Below are positions 17,368-25,810 of a stretch of DNA of 64,000 nucleotides, piece by piece (within the stretch, counting starts at the first letter, position 1; every line of letters begins with the position of its first letter). A program made the position numbers and the translations under genes. The notes below the pieces were generated by a model. That model was not told where the DNA came from, did not search any database, and saw nothing but the letters and a program-made list of their open reading frames with translations. Source of the stretch: Acidobacteriota bacterium (lineage in GTDB: Bacteria > Acidobacteriota > Thermoanaerobaculia > Gp7-AA8); the NCBI GenBank assembly GCA_019244185.1, contig JAFATB010000025.1:62001-126000 (forward strand). The letters are read 5' to 3'.

Positions 17368-18516
17368 TCAGGTCCACTCTTCGCGGCCGGTGCGGCCCTT
17401 CCCCGGCGTCCGCGAGTTCTTGCGGCGGTCGACGTCGGGCACGATGATCTCGCGGTGCGGGCGCGTGCGCTCGAACTCCTCGACGAAGCGCACGGCCTCG
17501 TCGATGACGTCGTCGAACGACGATGCGACCGGCGCGTTCGCGCGCAGCTGCTCGCAATGCGCGCGGTAGACGTCGCAGCGGCGCACGGCTTCCGCGTAGC
17601 GATCGGCGATGCGGCGGTCTTCGAGCACGCGCCGCGCGAGGTACGTCTGCAGGTCGGGCACGCGCTCGATGTGGCTGCAGAAGAGGATGACGTCGTTGCC
17701 GGCGACGAGCGCGCGCTCGGTGATCTCCTCGTACGCGCCGAGATCGGAGACCGCGTGCATCTCCATGTCGTCGCTGATGGCGACGCCGTCGAAGCCGATG
17801 CCCTCGCGCAGCAGATCGGTCGTCAGCTTGCGGCTCAGCGTCGCGGGACTCTCCGACGGATCGACCTGCGGATAGATGCCGTGACCGATCATGATCGCGG
17901 CGGCTTCGTTGCCGAGTCGCTCGAACGGGACGAGATCGCGCGCGCGCAATTCTTCGAGCGGCACGTCGATCACCGTCGCGCCGTAATGCGGATCGGCGGA
18001 TCCGATGCCGATGCCCGGCCAGTGCTTGAGACACGCGGCGACGCCGGAGGCCTGCAGCCCGCGCACGAAGGCGCCGGCGAGATCGATGACGGTTTCCGCG
18101 TCGCGTCCGAACGTGCGGCGCTCGAGACCTTTCGGCGAGAGGCCGCCGGGGATGTCGACGACCGGCGCGAGATCGATCTCGATGTCGAACCAGCGCAGCG
18201 CCATGCCGATCAAACGCCCGAACCATTCGGAGAGCTCGCGCGGCCGCTCCCCTTCGCCGAAGGCTTCCGCGCTCGGCAGTCCCGGCACGAGGTTGCGCAG
18301 GCGATCGACGCGTCCGCCTTCCTCGTCGATCATGAAGAGCGGCGGCTTCGCGGAGAGGCTCTTCACCTCGGCGATGAGGTCGCGGAACTGCTCGGCGTTC
18401 TCGATGTTGCGCCCGAACAGCACGACCGCGTACGGCGTCGACTCGCGGAGGATCCGACGCTCGAGATCGGTGAGGGTTTTGCCGGTGAGGCCGATGCCGA
18501 AAAGGTCCGGGATCAT
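17368..18516 (-). CDS. nagZ: Glycoside hydrolase family 3, NagZ-like beta-N-acetylhexosaminidase
   Basis: This 382-residue GH3 protein has NagZ-type motifs: FMIDEEGGRVDRL, KHWPGIGIGSADPHYG (the Lys-His substrate motif and Asp-His dyad region) and the nucleophile segment VAISDDMEMHA. NagZ releases GlcNAc from peptidoglycan fragments in the cytoplasm during cell-wall recycling. No signal peptide is seen. It is about 40 residues longer than E. coli NagZ owing to a basic C-terminal tail (DRRKNSRTPGKGR). It follows mutS on the same strand by 24 nt. Confidence 0.85.
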   Translation of the reverse strand: MIPDLFGIGLTGKTLTDLERRILRESTPYAVVLFGRNIENAEQFRDLIAEVKSLSAKPPLFMIDEEGGRVDRLRNLVPGLPSAEAFGEGERPRELSEWFGRLIGMALRWFDIEIDLAPVVDIPGGLSPKGLERRTFGRDAETVIDLAGAFVRGLQASGVAACLKHWPGIGIGSADPHYGATVIDVPLEELRARDLVPFERLGNEAAAIMIGHGIYPQVDPSESPATLSRKLTTDLLREGIGFDGVAISDDMEMHAVSDLGAYEEITERALVAGNDVILFCSHIERVPDLQTYLARRVLEDRRIADRYAEAVRRCDVYRAHCEQLRANAPVASSFDDVIDEAVRFVEEFERTRPHREIIVPDVDRRKNSRTPGKGRTGREEWT

Positions 18517-18540
18517 TGCGCGCGCAGTCTATCCGAAGCG

Positions 18541-21135
18541 TTACGTCAGCTTCTGCTTCAACTCGTATAGCCGGTTCAATGCCTCCCGCGGCGTGAGCGT
18601 GTCGATCTCGAGCTCGCGCAGCGCGTCGATGATCGATTGCTCGTTCGAACTGAAGAGGCCGAGCTGGCGCGTCGACGGCGCGGGACCGCGGCGGCGCGTC
18701 TCCTCGACGAGGTCGCGCTCCTTCCGCTCGAGCGTCACGAGGATCTCGCGCGCGCGGTCGATGACGGAGTGCGGAATGCCGGCGAGCTTCGCCACCTGAA
18801 TGCCGTAGCTCTTGTCCGCCGCGCCGTCGACGACCTTGCGCAGGAAGATGATCTGGTCGTTCCACTCCTTGACGGCGACATTCGCGTTCGCGACACGCGG
18901 CTTCGTCTTCGCGAGGTCCGTGACCTCGTGATAGTGCGTCGCGAAGAGCGTGATGCCGCTGCGCGCGGGGTTGTCGTGGAGGTATTCGATGATCGCCCAC
19001 GCCAGGGAGAGGCCGTCGAACGTGGCCGTGCCGCGGCCCACTTCATCGAGGATGATCAGCGAGCGATCGGTGGCGTTGTTGAGGATGTTCGCGGTCTCGT
19101 GCATCTCGACCATGAACGTCGACTCGCCGCGCGCCAGCTGATCCGACGCGCCGACGCGCGTGAAGATGCGGTCGAAGATGCCGAGGCGCGCTTTCGCCGC
19201 CGGGACGAACGAGCCGGCTTGGTTGAGCAAGACGATCAGCGCGACCTGCCGCAGGTACGTCGACTTGCCGCCCATGTTCGGACCGGTGATGACCTGGATG
19301 CCGTTGCGGTCGCGCTCGACGTCGGTGTGATTCGGGATGAAGCGCTCGGCGGCGATCTGCTCGATGACCGGATGGCGTCCGTCTTCGATGCAGATCTCGG
19401 CGCTGTCGCTGAGCGTCGCGCGGACATACCGATTGCGCACCGCGATCGTGGCCAGCGCGGAGATCGCGTCGATGTCGCCGACCGCGCGCGCGACGCCGAG
19501 GAGCGCGGGACTGAGGCGCGCGACGGCGCCGAGGAGCTCGTCGTAGAGACGCAGCTCGATGGCGACGGACTTCTCTTCGGCGCCGAGGATTTTCTCTTCG
19601 AGCTCTTTGAGATCGGGCGTGATGAAGCGCTCGGCGTTGGCGAGCGTCTGCTTGCGGATGTAGTCGGACGGCACCTTCGCGAGGTTCGATTTCGAGACCT
19701 CGATGTAGTAGCCGAAGACGGAGTTGTAGCGGATCTTCAGCGAGCCGATGCCGGTGCGGTCGCGCTCGCGCGTCTCGATGGCGAGGAGCACCGACTTCGA
19801 GTCGCGTGCGATGGCGCGCAGCGCGTCGAGCTCGTCGTCGACGCCGTTCGCGATGACGCCGCCGTCGCGCACGCTCACCGCCGGATTCGGATCGATGGTC
19901 TTCGCGACGAGCGACACCGCCTCGGCCGCCGACGCGTCGTCGAGCGCATCGCGCATCGAGGAGAGCAGCGGCCCGGCCAGCGGTTGCATCGCCGCGCGGA
20001 GCTCCGTCGCCTCGACGAGCGAATCGGCCAGCGTGAGGCATTCGCGCGGCGTCGCCGTGCGGAGCGTGACGCGCGAGGCGATGCGCTCGAGGTCCGCGAT
20101 CTTCGCGAGCCGCGCCGTGATCTGTTCGAGCACCGCGCGCGTGCGGGTCAGCTCGTCCACCGCATCGTGCCGGTCGAAGATCGCGTCGCGCGCGACGAGC
20201 GGACGCGTGAGCCAGCGCCGCAGCGTGCGCGTGCCCATCGCCGAACGCGTCGCATTCACGACGCTCCAGAGGCTCGCGCGCGGACGGCCGGCATCGCGCG
20301 ACTCGACGATCTCGAGATTCGCCAGCGTGGCCGCATCGAGTTGCAGAAAGTCGGCGTCGTTGTCGACGCGCAGCGCGCGCACGTGCTCGAGCGTCCGCTT
20401 GTGACTCGCGCTCGCGTACCGCAACGCGGCGCCCGCCGCGGCGATGCGCGCGTCGTCGCCTTCCAGCCCGAAGCCGCGCAGCGACTGCGTTCCGAAATGC
20501 TTGGCGAGGTATTCGTGCGCGCCGGCGGTCTCGAAGATCGACGGCTCGAGCTGCGTCGTCGGCAACTGTAGCGGCGCCGCCGCGCCGCGCGGCACGATCG
20601 CTTCCTTCGGCGCGAAGCGCGCGACGTCGTCGACGAGGCGATGGTCGTCGAGCGCGCGATACGTGGTGACGAAGAAGTCGCCGGTGGAGACGTCGAGATA
20701 CGCCGCGCCGACGCCGCCCTCTCCTTCGACGAGCGCGAGGAGGTAGCAGCATTCGCGCTCGACGATCGAGCTCTCCGTCGCGGTGCCGGGCGTGACGACG
20801 CGCACGATCTCGCGCCGCACGAGTCCTTTCGCCTGCGCGGCGTCCTCGGCCTGCTCGCAGATCGCGACGCGCAGCCCGTGACGGATCAGCTTCGCGATGT
20901 AACCGTCGGCCGCGTGGTGCGGCACGCCGCACATCGGCGTCTCGTACTCCTGCCCCTTGTTGCGCGCGGTGAGGACGAGGTCGAGCAGCGGCGCGGCCGT
21001 CTCCGCGTCCTCGAAGAACATCTCGTAGAAATCGCCGAGCCGGTAGAAGAGGATCGCGTCGGGAACCTGGCGCTTGATCTCGAAATACTGCTCGAGCATC
21101 GGGGTGAGTTTGGTCACGGGGCGGGAGGACGACAT
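18541..21135 (-). CDS. mutS: DNA mismatch repair protein MutS
   Basis: This 864-residue protein has the MutS1 mismatch-reading motif (YRLGDFYEMFFEDAE, with the Phe and Glu that contact the mismatch), the connector/clamp region and an ABC-type ATPase (ITGPNMGGKSTYLRQ Walker A, LIILDEVGRGTATFDG Walker B). Length is usual (E. coli 853). Start ATG 21135 overlaps the upstream small gene's stop by 1 bp. MutS recognises base mismatches and recruits MutL; no mutL is in the window. Confidence 0.97.
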   Translation of the reverse strand: MSSSRPVTKLTPMLEQYFEIKRQVPDAILFYRLGDFYEMFFEDAETAAPLLDLVLTARNKGQEYETPMCGVPHHAADGYIAKLIRHGLRVAICEQAEDAAQAKGLVRREIVRVVTPGTATESSIVERECCYLLALVEGEGGVGAAYLDVSTGDFFVTTYRALDDHRLVDDVARFAPKEAIVPRGAAAPLQLPTTQLEPSIFETAGAHEYLAKHFGTQSLRGFGLEGDDARIAAAGAALRYASASHKRTLEHVRALRVDNDADFLQLDAATLANLEIVESRDAGRPRASLWSVVNATRSAMGTRTLRRWLTRPLVARDAIFDRHDAVDELTRTRAVLEQITARLAKIADLERIASRVTLRTATPRECLTLADSLVEATELRAAMQPLAGPLLSSMRDALDDASAAEAVSLVAKTIDPNPAVSVRDGGVIANGVDDELDALRAIARDSKSVLLAIETRERDRTGIGSLKIRYNSVFGYYIEVSKSNLAKVPSDYIRKQTLANAERFITPDLKELEEKILGAEEKSVAIELRLYDELLGAVARLSPALLGVARAVGDIDAISALATIAVRNRYVRATLSDSAEICIEDGRHPVIEQIAAERFIPNHTDVERDRNGIQVITGPNMGGKSTYLRQVALIVLLNQAGSFVPAAKARLGIFDRIFTRVGASDQLARGESTFMVEMHETANILNNATDRSLIILDEVGRGTATFDGLSLAWAIIEYLHDNPARSGITLFATHYHEVTDLAKTKPRVANANVAVKEWNDQIIFLRKVVDGAADKSYGIQVAKLAGIPHSVIDRAREILVTLERKERDLVEETRRRGPAPSTRQLGLFSSNEQSIIDALRELEIDTLTPREALNRLYELKQKLT

Positions 21136-21476
21136 CAACGAGGTTTCCGAATGCGCAGCAGGGTACCATCCCCGATCGCGAGCTCGATCACGACGGCGCG
21201 GCGCAGACTCGTATGCGGCACTTGATCGAGCAGGACGACCCAGCGATCCTCCGGCGCGCCCTCGCCCTTCTTCGCCCGCGCAACCTGCACGACCTCGTAG
21301 CCGCGATAGCCGCGCGCCTTCGCGATCGCCAGCGCGCGATCGCCCGCTGCGACCGGAAGAAGGCGTCCCTTCGGCCGCGACGGATCCTCCGCGCCGCGCA
21401 ACGCGACGAAGAGCATCGCGCAGAGCACGAGCCACGCGAGATAAAACGGCCACCAGCGGCGGGGACGCGGAGTCAC
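21135..21476 (-). CDS. Small single-pass membrane protein, unknown function
   Basis: This 113-residue protein has one N-terminal transmembrane helix (about residues 9-27: FYLAWLVLCAMLFVALRG) and a periplasmic or cytoplasmic C-terminal domain of about 80 residues that I do not recognise. The GTG start follows AAG. It overlaps the mutS start by one base (TGATG), evidence that both are translated together. Confidence 0.6.
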   Translation of the reverse strand: MTPRPRRWWPFYLAWLVLCAMLFVALRGAEDPSRPKGRLLPVAAGDRALAIAKARGYRGYEVVQVARAKKGEGAPEDRWVVLLDQVPHTSLRRAVVIELAIGDGTLLRIRKPR

Positions 21477-21493
21477 CTTGTTATGATAAGTGC

Positions 21494-21739
21494 GTGACCC
21501 GCGGCGAGATCGAAGAAGCGCTCATCGGCATCGTCCGCAACGAGAAGGACGTTCCCGCCGAGCTGCTGCGCCCCGAGACGCCGCTGGCGGAAGCAGGCAT
21601 CGACTCGCTCGACTCGCTGACGATTCTGTTCGCCATCGAAGAGCGGTTCGGCATCTCCATTCCCGACGATCGCGCCCGCGCGATGCTTACCTTCGGCGAC
21701 ATGACCACGATCGTCGAGGACCTCCTCCCCCGCTCGTGA
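21494..21739 (+). CDS. Acyl carrier protein
   Basis: This 81-residue protein has the phosphopantetheine site AGIDSLDSLTILFAIEE (Ser within DSL) and typical ACP helices. The GTG start at 21494 (VTRGEIEEALIGIV) fits the family N-terminus. It overlaps the ketosynthase start as GTGA. Because the pair stands alone, without other fab genes, it could be a dedicated ACP for a secondary or modified acyl chain rather than the main AcpP. Confidence 0.87.
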   Translation: MTRGEIEEALIGIVRNEKDVPAELLRPETPLAEAGIDSLDSLTILFAIEERFGISIPDDRARAMLTFGDMTTIVEDLLPRS

Positions 21740-22947
21740 ACCGCGTCGCCATCACCGGTGTCGGCATCGTCTCGCCGTTCGGCCGAGGCAAGGCCGCCGC
21801 GCTCGACGCGCTCCGCAACGCGCGCAGCGGCGTGCGCACGATCTCCAGCATCGATCCCGCGCCGCTCGCCTGCCGCATCGCCGGCGAAGTGCCCGCCGAC
21901 GCGCACGAGGGCACGCATCGCGGCCACGACCGCTTCACGCGCTTCGCGCTGCTCGCGGCGGACGAAGCGGCGGAACAGGCGGGAGCGCTCGGCGTCGAAT
22001 CGGACCGCATCGGCGTGCTGATCGGCACGGGGCTCGGCGGCGCGGAGACGCTCGACACGGCGTACCGGCGGCTCTACGGCGAGCAGGCGCGCATCGCGCC
22101 GGCGTCGATTCCGATGACGATGTACAACGCGGCGGCGGCTGCGGTGTCGTCGAAGTTCGCGGCGCGCGGGCTCTCGTACGCGGTCGTCTCCGCGTGCGCG
22201 TCGAGCGCGCATGCGATCGGACTCGCGGCGCAGGCGATCCGCGCGGGACAAGCGGACGCGATGTTCGCCGGCGGCGCCGACGCGCCGCTCACCACCGGCA
22301 TCATCAAGGCGTGGGAAGCGCTGCGCGTCCTTGCCATCGACAACGAGCATCCGGCCGCGGCGTGCCGCCCGTTCAGCGCGGACCGCAAGGGACTCGTGCT
22401 CGCCGAAGGCGCGGCCGTGTTCGTTCTCGAAAACTACGATCGCGCCCGCGCGCGCGGCGCGGAGATCCTCGGCGAGATCGCCGGCTTCGGCGCGACCAGC
22501 GACGCGGGGCACATCACCGATCCATCCGCCGACGGCGCGGCGCGCGCGATCAACCTCGCGCTGCGCGACGCGCACTTGAATCCCGACGACGTCGGCTACA
22601 TCAACGCCCACGGCACCGGCACGCGCGCGAACGATCCGACCGAGACGAGCGCGATCAAGAGCGTCTTCGGCGAACGCGCGCACGATCTCGCGGTGAGCTC
22701 GACGAAGTCGATGCACGGCCACGCGATGGGCGCGTCGGGCGCGATCGAGATCGCGTCGTCGCTCGTCGCACTGCGCGATGGCTTCCTCCCGCCGACGATC
22801 AATCTCAAGACGCCCGACCCGGCGTGCGATCTCGATTACGTCGCCAACCAGCCACGCGAGACGCGCGCGCGGGCGTTCCTCTCCAACTCGTTCGGATTTG
22901 GCGGAATGAACGCGGTCGTGGCAGTCTCTTTGCTAAGTCCCGATTGA
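21736..22947 (+). CDS. fabF: Beta-ketoacyl-ACP synthase II (FabF-like)
   Basis: This 403-residue condensing enzyme has the Cys-His-His triad: VSACASS (about residue 155), NAHGTGT (about 290) and KSMHGHAMGASG (about 325), then the Gly-rich NSFGFGGMNA loop. It elongates acyl-ACP with malonyl-ACP. The GTG start overlaps the ACP stop by 4 bp, so the two are translationally coupled. No chain-length-factor partner is seen, which argues against a type II polyketide locus. Confidence 0.9.
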   Translation: MNRVAITGVGIVSPFGRGKAAALDALRNARSGVRTISSIDPAPLACRIAGEVPADAHEGTHRGHDRFTRFALLAADEAAEQAGALGVESDRIGVLIGTGLGGAETLDTAYRRLYGEQARIAPASIPMTMYNAAAAAVSSKFAARGLSYAVVSACASSAHAIGLAAQAIRAGQADAMFAGGADAPLTTGIIKAWEALRVLAIDNEHPAAACRPFSADRKGLVLAEGAAVFVLENYDRARARGAEILGEIAGFGATSDAGHITDPSADGAARAINLALRDAHLNPDDVGYINAHGTGTRANDPTETSAIKSVFGERAHDLAVSSTKSMHGHAMGASGAIEIASSLVALRDGFLPPTINLKTPDPACDLDYVANQPRETRARAFLSNSFGFGGMNAVVAVSLLSPD

Positions 22948-22964
22948 TTCGTTCGGAGGTCGTT

Positions 22965-23339
22965 GTGATCGTAGAAAAGAAGCACCTGGACAACTTCACG
23001 ATTCTGTACGTGGAGGGACTCATCAAGCTCGGCGAGAGCGCCGAATTCTTTTCTTCCGCGCTGGAGAACGTGCTCAAGAACGACAGCACGAACGTCATCG
23101 TCGACTTCACGAAGATCGACTACATCGACTCGACCGGCATCGGTGAGCTCGTCGGCTACCTCGGCAAGTTCACGAGCCAGAACCGCAAGCTGATTCTCGT
23201 CAACCCCTCCGAGCGCATCCAGAAACTGCTCAAGCTCGCCAAGCTCGACGCCGTGTTCAAGATCTACGACACGGAAGACGAGGCGGTGTCGTCCGAGTCG
23301 TCGTCGGCGCCGAATACGGCCACGCCGGCAAGGGCTTAA
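22965..23339 (+). CDS. STAS-domain protein (anti-sigma-factor antagonist type)
   Basis: This 124-residue STAS protein contains VDFTKIDYIDSTGIGELVG, where the Ser-Thr after Asp is the usual phosphorylation site of SpoIIAA/RsbV proteins, plus KLAKLDAVFKIYDTEDEA. It likely takes part in partner switching with an anti-sigma kinase and a SpoIIE-type phosphatase. The GTG at 22965 has GGAGG at 22955-22959, 5 nt upstream. It ends in a disordered Ser/Ala tail and is followed 3 nt later by a REP-like element. Confidence 0.88.
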   Translation: MIVEKKHLDNFTILYVEGLIKLGESAEFFSSALENVLKNDSTNVIVDFTKIDYIDSTGIGELVGYLGKFTSQNRKLILVNPSERIQKLLKLAKLDAVFKIYDTEDEAVSSESSSAPNTATPARA

Positions 23340-23342
23340 CCA

Positions 23343-23415
23343 GGAGCGCCTCCGGCGGGCCGGCGCGGCCGGCTGCGCTTAGGGCATAGCCTATTCGCAC
23401 GTGCGGCTGCCTGAA
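23343..23415. repeat. REP-like GC-rich element, copy R1 (single arm)
   Basis: The sequence starts GGAGCGCCTCCGGCGGGCCG and continues through GCGCTTAGGGCATAGCC and GCACGTGCGGCTGC. It matches one arm of the elements at 37757 and 39938. The core (CCGGCGGGCCGGCGCGGCCGGC) is itself self-complementary. It lies in the gap between the convergent STAS and DUF5694 genes, 3 nt after a stop codon. Confidence 0.85.
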
Positions 23416-23421
23416 GACGGG

Positions 23422-24267
23422 CTACGGTAAGTACGCGCTCGTCGGGACCAGGCAGTAGCGCGGGTGCTCGGCGAACAGCGCCTTGAGGATCGGCTGATGT
23501 CCGGCGCCGATGAGCAAGAGGATGCGGTCGTCGGGCGCGGTGATCTCGAGGATGTTCGTCGCGATGCGCAGATTGCGCTTGTACCAGTTCGTGGCCTCGT
23601 CCGTGTTCTCGTAGAGCGCGACGCCGCTGCCCGGCTCGAGGTTCGCGATCACGTCCCACTGCTGGTTGCGCGCGTAACGCTCGGGCGTGTTGAGGTAGCC
23701 GAGGAACGAGGCGACGGTGCCCGCGCGCAGGCGCTGGTCGTCGTCGGCGACGACCGCGCGGATCTCGCGCATGCGCGGCGAGTCGTCTGCCGCTTTCGTC
23801 TCTGCCGACGCTGGCTTCGGCTTCGGCTCGTGCATCTCCGCCGGGGTGATGCCGCTCATCCACATCGGATAGTCAACGCCCCACACCTTTTCGTGATTGA
23901 GCTTGGCCGCAAGGCGGAAGCCGATCTGCTCGATCTCGTTGCGCGAGAGCGTGTACGTGCCGGCACGGTACTCGGCGTAATGCGCGAGCAGCGGCGAGGT
24001 GCGCGATGCTTCGACGGCGACCTTCGTCGGGTGGAATCGCGCGAGCTTCTCGACGACGTCCGCGATCTCGCGCTGCCGCCGCGCGGAGAGCACGTCGTCC
24101 GCCTCGAGGTTCACCGCATCCTGCCCGGGGTTGCTCATGTGATACGTGCCGAGGATCAGGATCGGTGTGCGGCCGGCAGGACACGGCGGCGGCGCCTGCG
24201 CGACGAGCGGAAGCGCGAGCAGCAGCGAGCAGAGGAGCGAGAGGCGCGCCATCGTCATCGTTCGCAT
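23422..24267 (-). CDS. DUF5694-type exported protein (TraB-like fold)
   Basis: This 281-residue protein has a signal peptide (MARLSLLCSLLLALPLVAQA), then ILILGTYHMSNPGQD, KVAVEAS and a C-terminal LLLIGAGHQPILKALF. The G-T-Y/F-H near the N-terminus and GAGH near the C-terminus are the hallmarks of DUF5694/TraB-like proteins, proposed metal-binding hydrolases. Role unknown; likely periplasmic. Three in-frame ATGs occur within the first six codons, so the exact start is open. Confidence 0.75.
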   Translation of the reverse strand: MRTMTMARLSLLCSLLLALPLVAQAPPPCPAGRTPILILGTYHMSNPGQDAVNLEADDVLSARRQREIADVVEKLARFHPTKVAVEASRTSPLLAHYAEYRAGTYTLSRNEIEQIGFRLAAKLNHEKVWGVDYPMWMSGITPAEMHEPKPKPASAETKAADDSPRMREIRAVVADDDQRLRAGTVASFLGYLNTPERYARNQQWDVIANLEPGSGVALYENTDEATNWYKRNLRIATNILEITAPDDRILLLIGAGHQPILKALFAEHPRYCLVPTSAYLP

Positions 24268-24317
24268 ACGGGGTTCCAGACGCTCGCGTAGTCGTTTCGT
24301 TAGACTGCACGCGCACG

Positions 24318-25388
24318 ATGAGCACCGTACTGACGCGCGTATTTCGCGGAGCGCATCTCGAGTCGCTGCACCGCGGCTCGGTCGCCGTCGTCGATTCGCG
24401 CGGAACGCTCCTCGCCTTTACCGGCGATCCGTCGCTGCGCGCGTGCCTGCGCTCGTCGGCGAAACCGTTTCAGGCGCTGCCGCTTCTCGAGTACGGCGGC
24501 GCGGCCGAATACGAGCTGACCGGCGAAGAGCTCGCGCTCACGTGCGCGTCGCACGGCGGCGAGCCGGTGCACGTCGCGACGGCGGCGGCGCTGCTACGCA
24601 AGGGCGACTTCGATGAGAGCGATCTCCTCTGCGGCGCGCATCTGCCGTACGATGAGAAAGCGGTCGCGGAGCTGCGCGCGTCGGGCGAGCCGCCATCGCC
24701 GCTGCACAACAACTGCTCGGGCAAGCACGCCGGCATGCTGCTCGCGACGCAGGTGATGGACGTGCCGTCCGCGCGCTACATCGACGCCGAGCATCCGCTG
24801 CAGCGCCTCATGCACGCGACGCTCGCCGACTTCGCCGGTCTCACGCCCGACGAAATCCCGACCGCGACGGACGGCTGCGGCGTGCCCGCGTACTTCCTCT
24901 CGCTCTACCGCACCGCGCTCGCGTACGCGCGCCTCATGGCCACCGCGGAAGCATCGGGCACCGCCGGCGCGCTCGAGCGCTACGAGGAAAGCGCGGGACA
25001 GATCGTCGAGTCGATGACCGCGTTCCCCTACTACGTCGCCGGCTCGTGGAGCATGACTACGCCGCTCCTCGCCGCGTTCGGCGGCGAGCTGCTCGCGAAG
25101 GAAGGCGCGGAAGGTTTTTACGCGATGGCGCTCGCGCCGTCGCTCCGCGCCGAATTGACCGCGCGCCTGCGCGTCGCGGATGATGTCGCCATCGGAATCG
25201 CACTGAAGCTCGACGACGGCAACATGGACCGCGGCCGCAATCCCGCCATCCTCCGCACGCTCGAGCTCCTCGGCATCGATCCCGACGCGCGCCCCGAGTT
25301 GCTGCCCTATCGTCAGACCGCGCTCTACAACCCGGCCGGCACGTACGTCGGCGACATTCGTGCAGACTTCGATCTGGAGGTTCTGTGA
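24318..25388 (+). CDS. L-asparaginase II family protein (PF06089 type)
   Basis: This 356-residue protein matches the small asparaginase_II family: LRSSAKPFQALPLLEYGGA, LTCASHGGEPVHV, HNNCSGKHAGML and ATDGCGVPAYFLSL. These enzymes hydrolyse asparagine to aspartate and ammonia and are unrelated to type I/II bacterial asparaginases. No signal peptide is visible, so it is cytoplasmic. Its stop overlaps the next GTG start (GTGA), placing it first in a three-gene operon with a rhodanese-like lipoprotein and a DsbA-like protein. Confidence 0.87.
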   Translation: MSTVLTRVFRGAHLESLHRGSVAVVDSRGTLLAFTGDPSLRACLRSSAKPFQALPLLEYGGAAEYELTGEELALTCASHGGEPVHVATAAALLRKGDFDESDLLCGAHLPYDEKAVAELRASGEPPSPLHNNCSGKHAGMLLATQVMDVPSARYIDAEHPLQRLMHATLADFAGLTPDEIPTATDGCGVPAYFLSLYRTALAYARLMATAEASGTAGALERYEESAGQIVESMTAFPYYVAGSWSMTTPLLAAFGGELLAKEGAEGFYAMALAPSLRAELTARLRVADDVAIGIALKLDDGNMDRGRNPAILRTLELLGIDPDARPELLPYRQTALYNPAGTYVGDIRADFDLEVL

Positions 25389-25810
25389 CCCGCATTCTCA
25401 AGTTCTGCCTTCTGCCTTCTGCCCTCTGCCTTCTGTTGTCCGCCTGTAAAACGGTCGGCGTCTCGACGACCGCGGGCGGCTTCGCCGAGGTCTCGCCGAC
25501 GATCGCGAATGAAATGATTCTCGATTCGCGGCAGGTCGTGATCCTCGACGTGCGTCCGGCGTCCGCGTATCGCGGTCCCGAAGGACACGTCGCGAGCGCG
25601 CTCAGCGCGCCCTTCGAGACCATCGAGCGGCAGTTGCCGGAGCTGCTGCCGTATCAGAACCAGACCGTTCTCATCTACGGTGAGACCGATGCCGACGGCG
25701 AGCTCGCGGCAAAGCTTCTCAGCCTCGCCGGCTTCCGCAACGTCGTACACGTGTCGGGCGGTCTGCGCGCGTGGATTGAACGCGGCTATCGCACTGTTAA
25801 CGCGCAATGA
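25385..25810 (+). CDS. Rhodanese-fold lipoprotein lacking the catalytic cysteine
   Basis: This 141-residue protein has a lipoprotein signal with lipobox (LLSAC) and a single rhodanese domain: VVILDVRPASAYRGPEGHVASALSAPF, then the loop where the active-site Cys should be reads LIYGETDADGE, followed by AGFRNVVHVSGGLRAWIERG. The Cys position holds Gly, so sulfurtransferase activity is not expected; a binding or structural role is more likely. The hydrophobic core of its signal peptide is encoded by tandem TTCTGCC heptamers. It overlaps both neighbours by 4 bp. Confidence 0.82.
   Translation: MTRILKFCLLPSALCLLLSACKTVGVSTTAGGFAEVSPTIANEMILDSRQVVILDVRPASAYRGPEGHVASALSAPFETIERQLPELLPYQNQTVLIYGETDADGELAAKLLSLAGFRNVVHVSGGLRAWIERGYRTVNAQ
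25403..25437. repeat. Five tandem TTCTGCC heptamers inside a signal-peptide coding region
   Basis: Units at 25403, 25410 and 25417 are exactly TTCTGCC; 25424 is CTCTGCC and 25431 is TTCTGTT. Three heptamers give a 21-bp period, so in the coding frame they read as FCLLPSA/LCLLLSA. The motif matches the heptamers in the palindromic elements at 28738, 33526 and 55165. Confidence 0.85.

Noticed and set aside
21494..22947. Type II polyketide cluster.
   Set aside because: Only an ACP and one ketosynthase are present; there is no chain-length factor, cyclase or tailoring gene.
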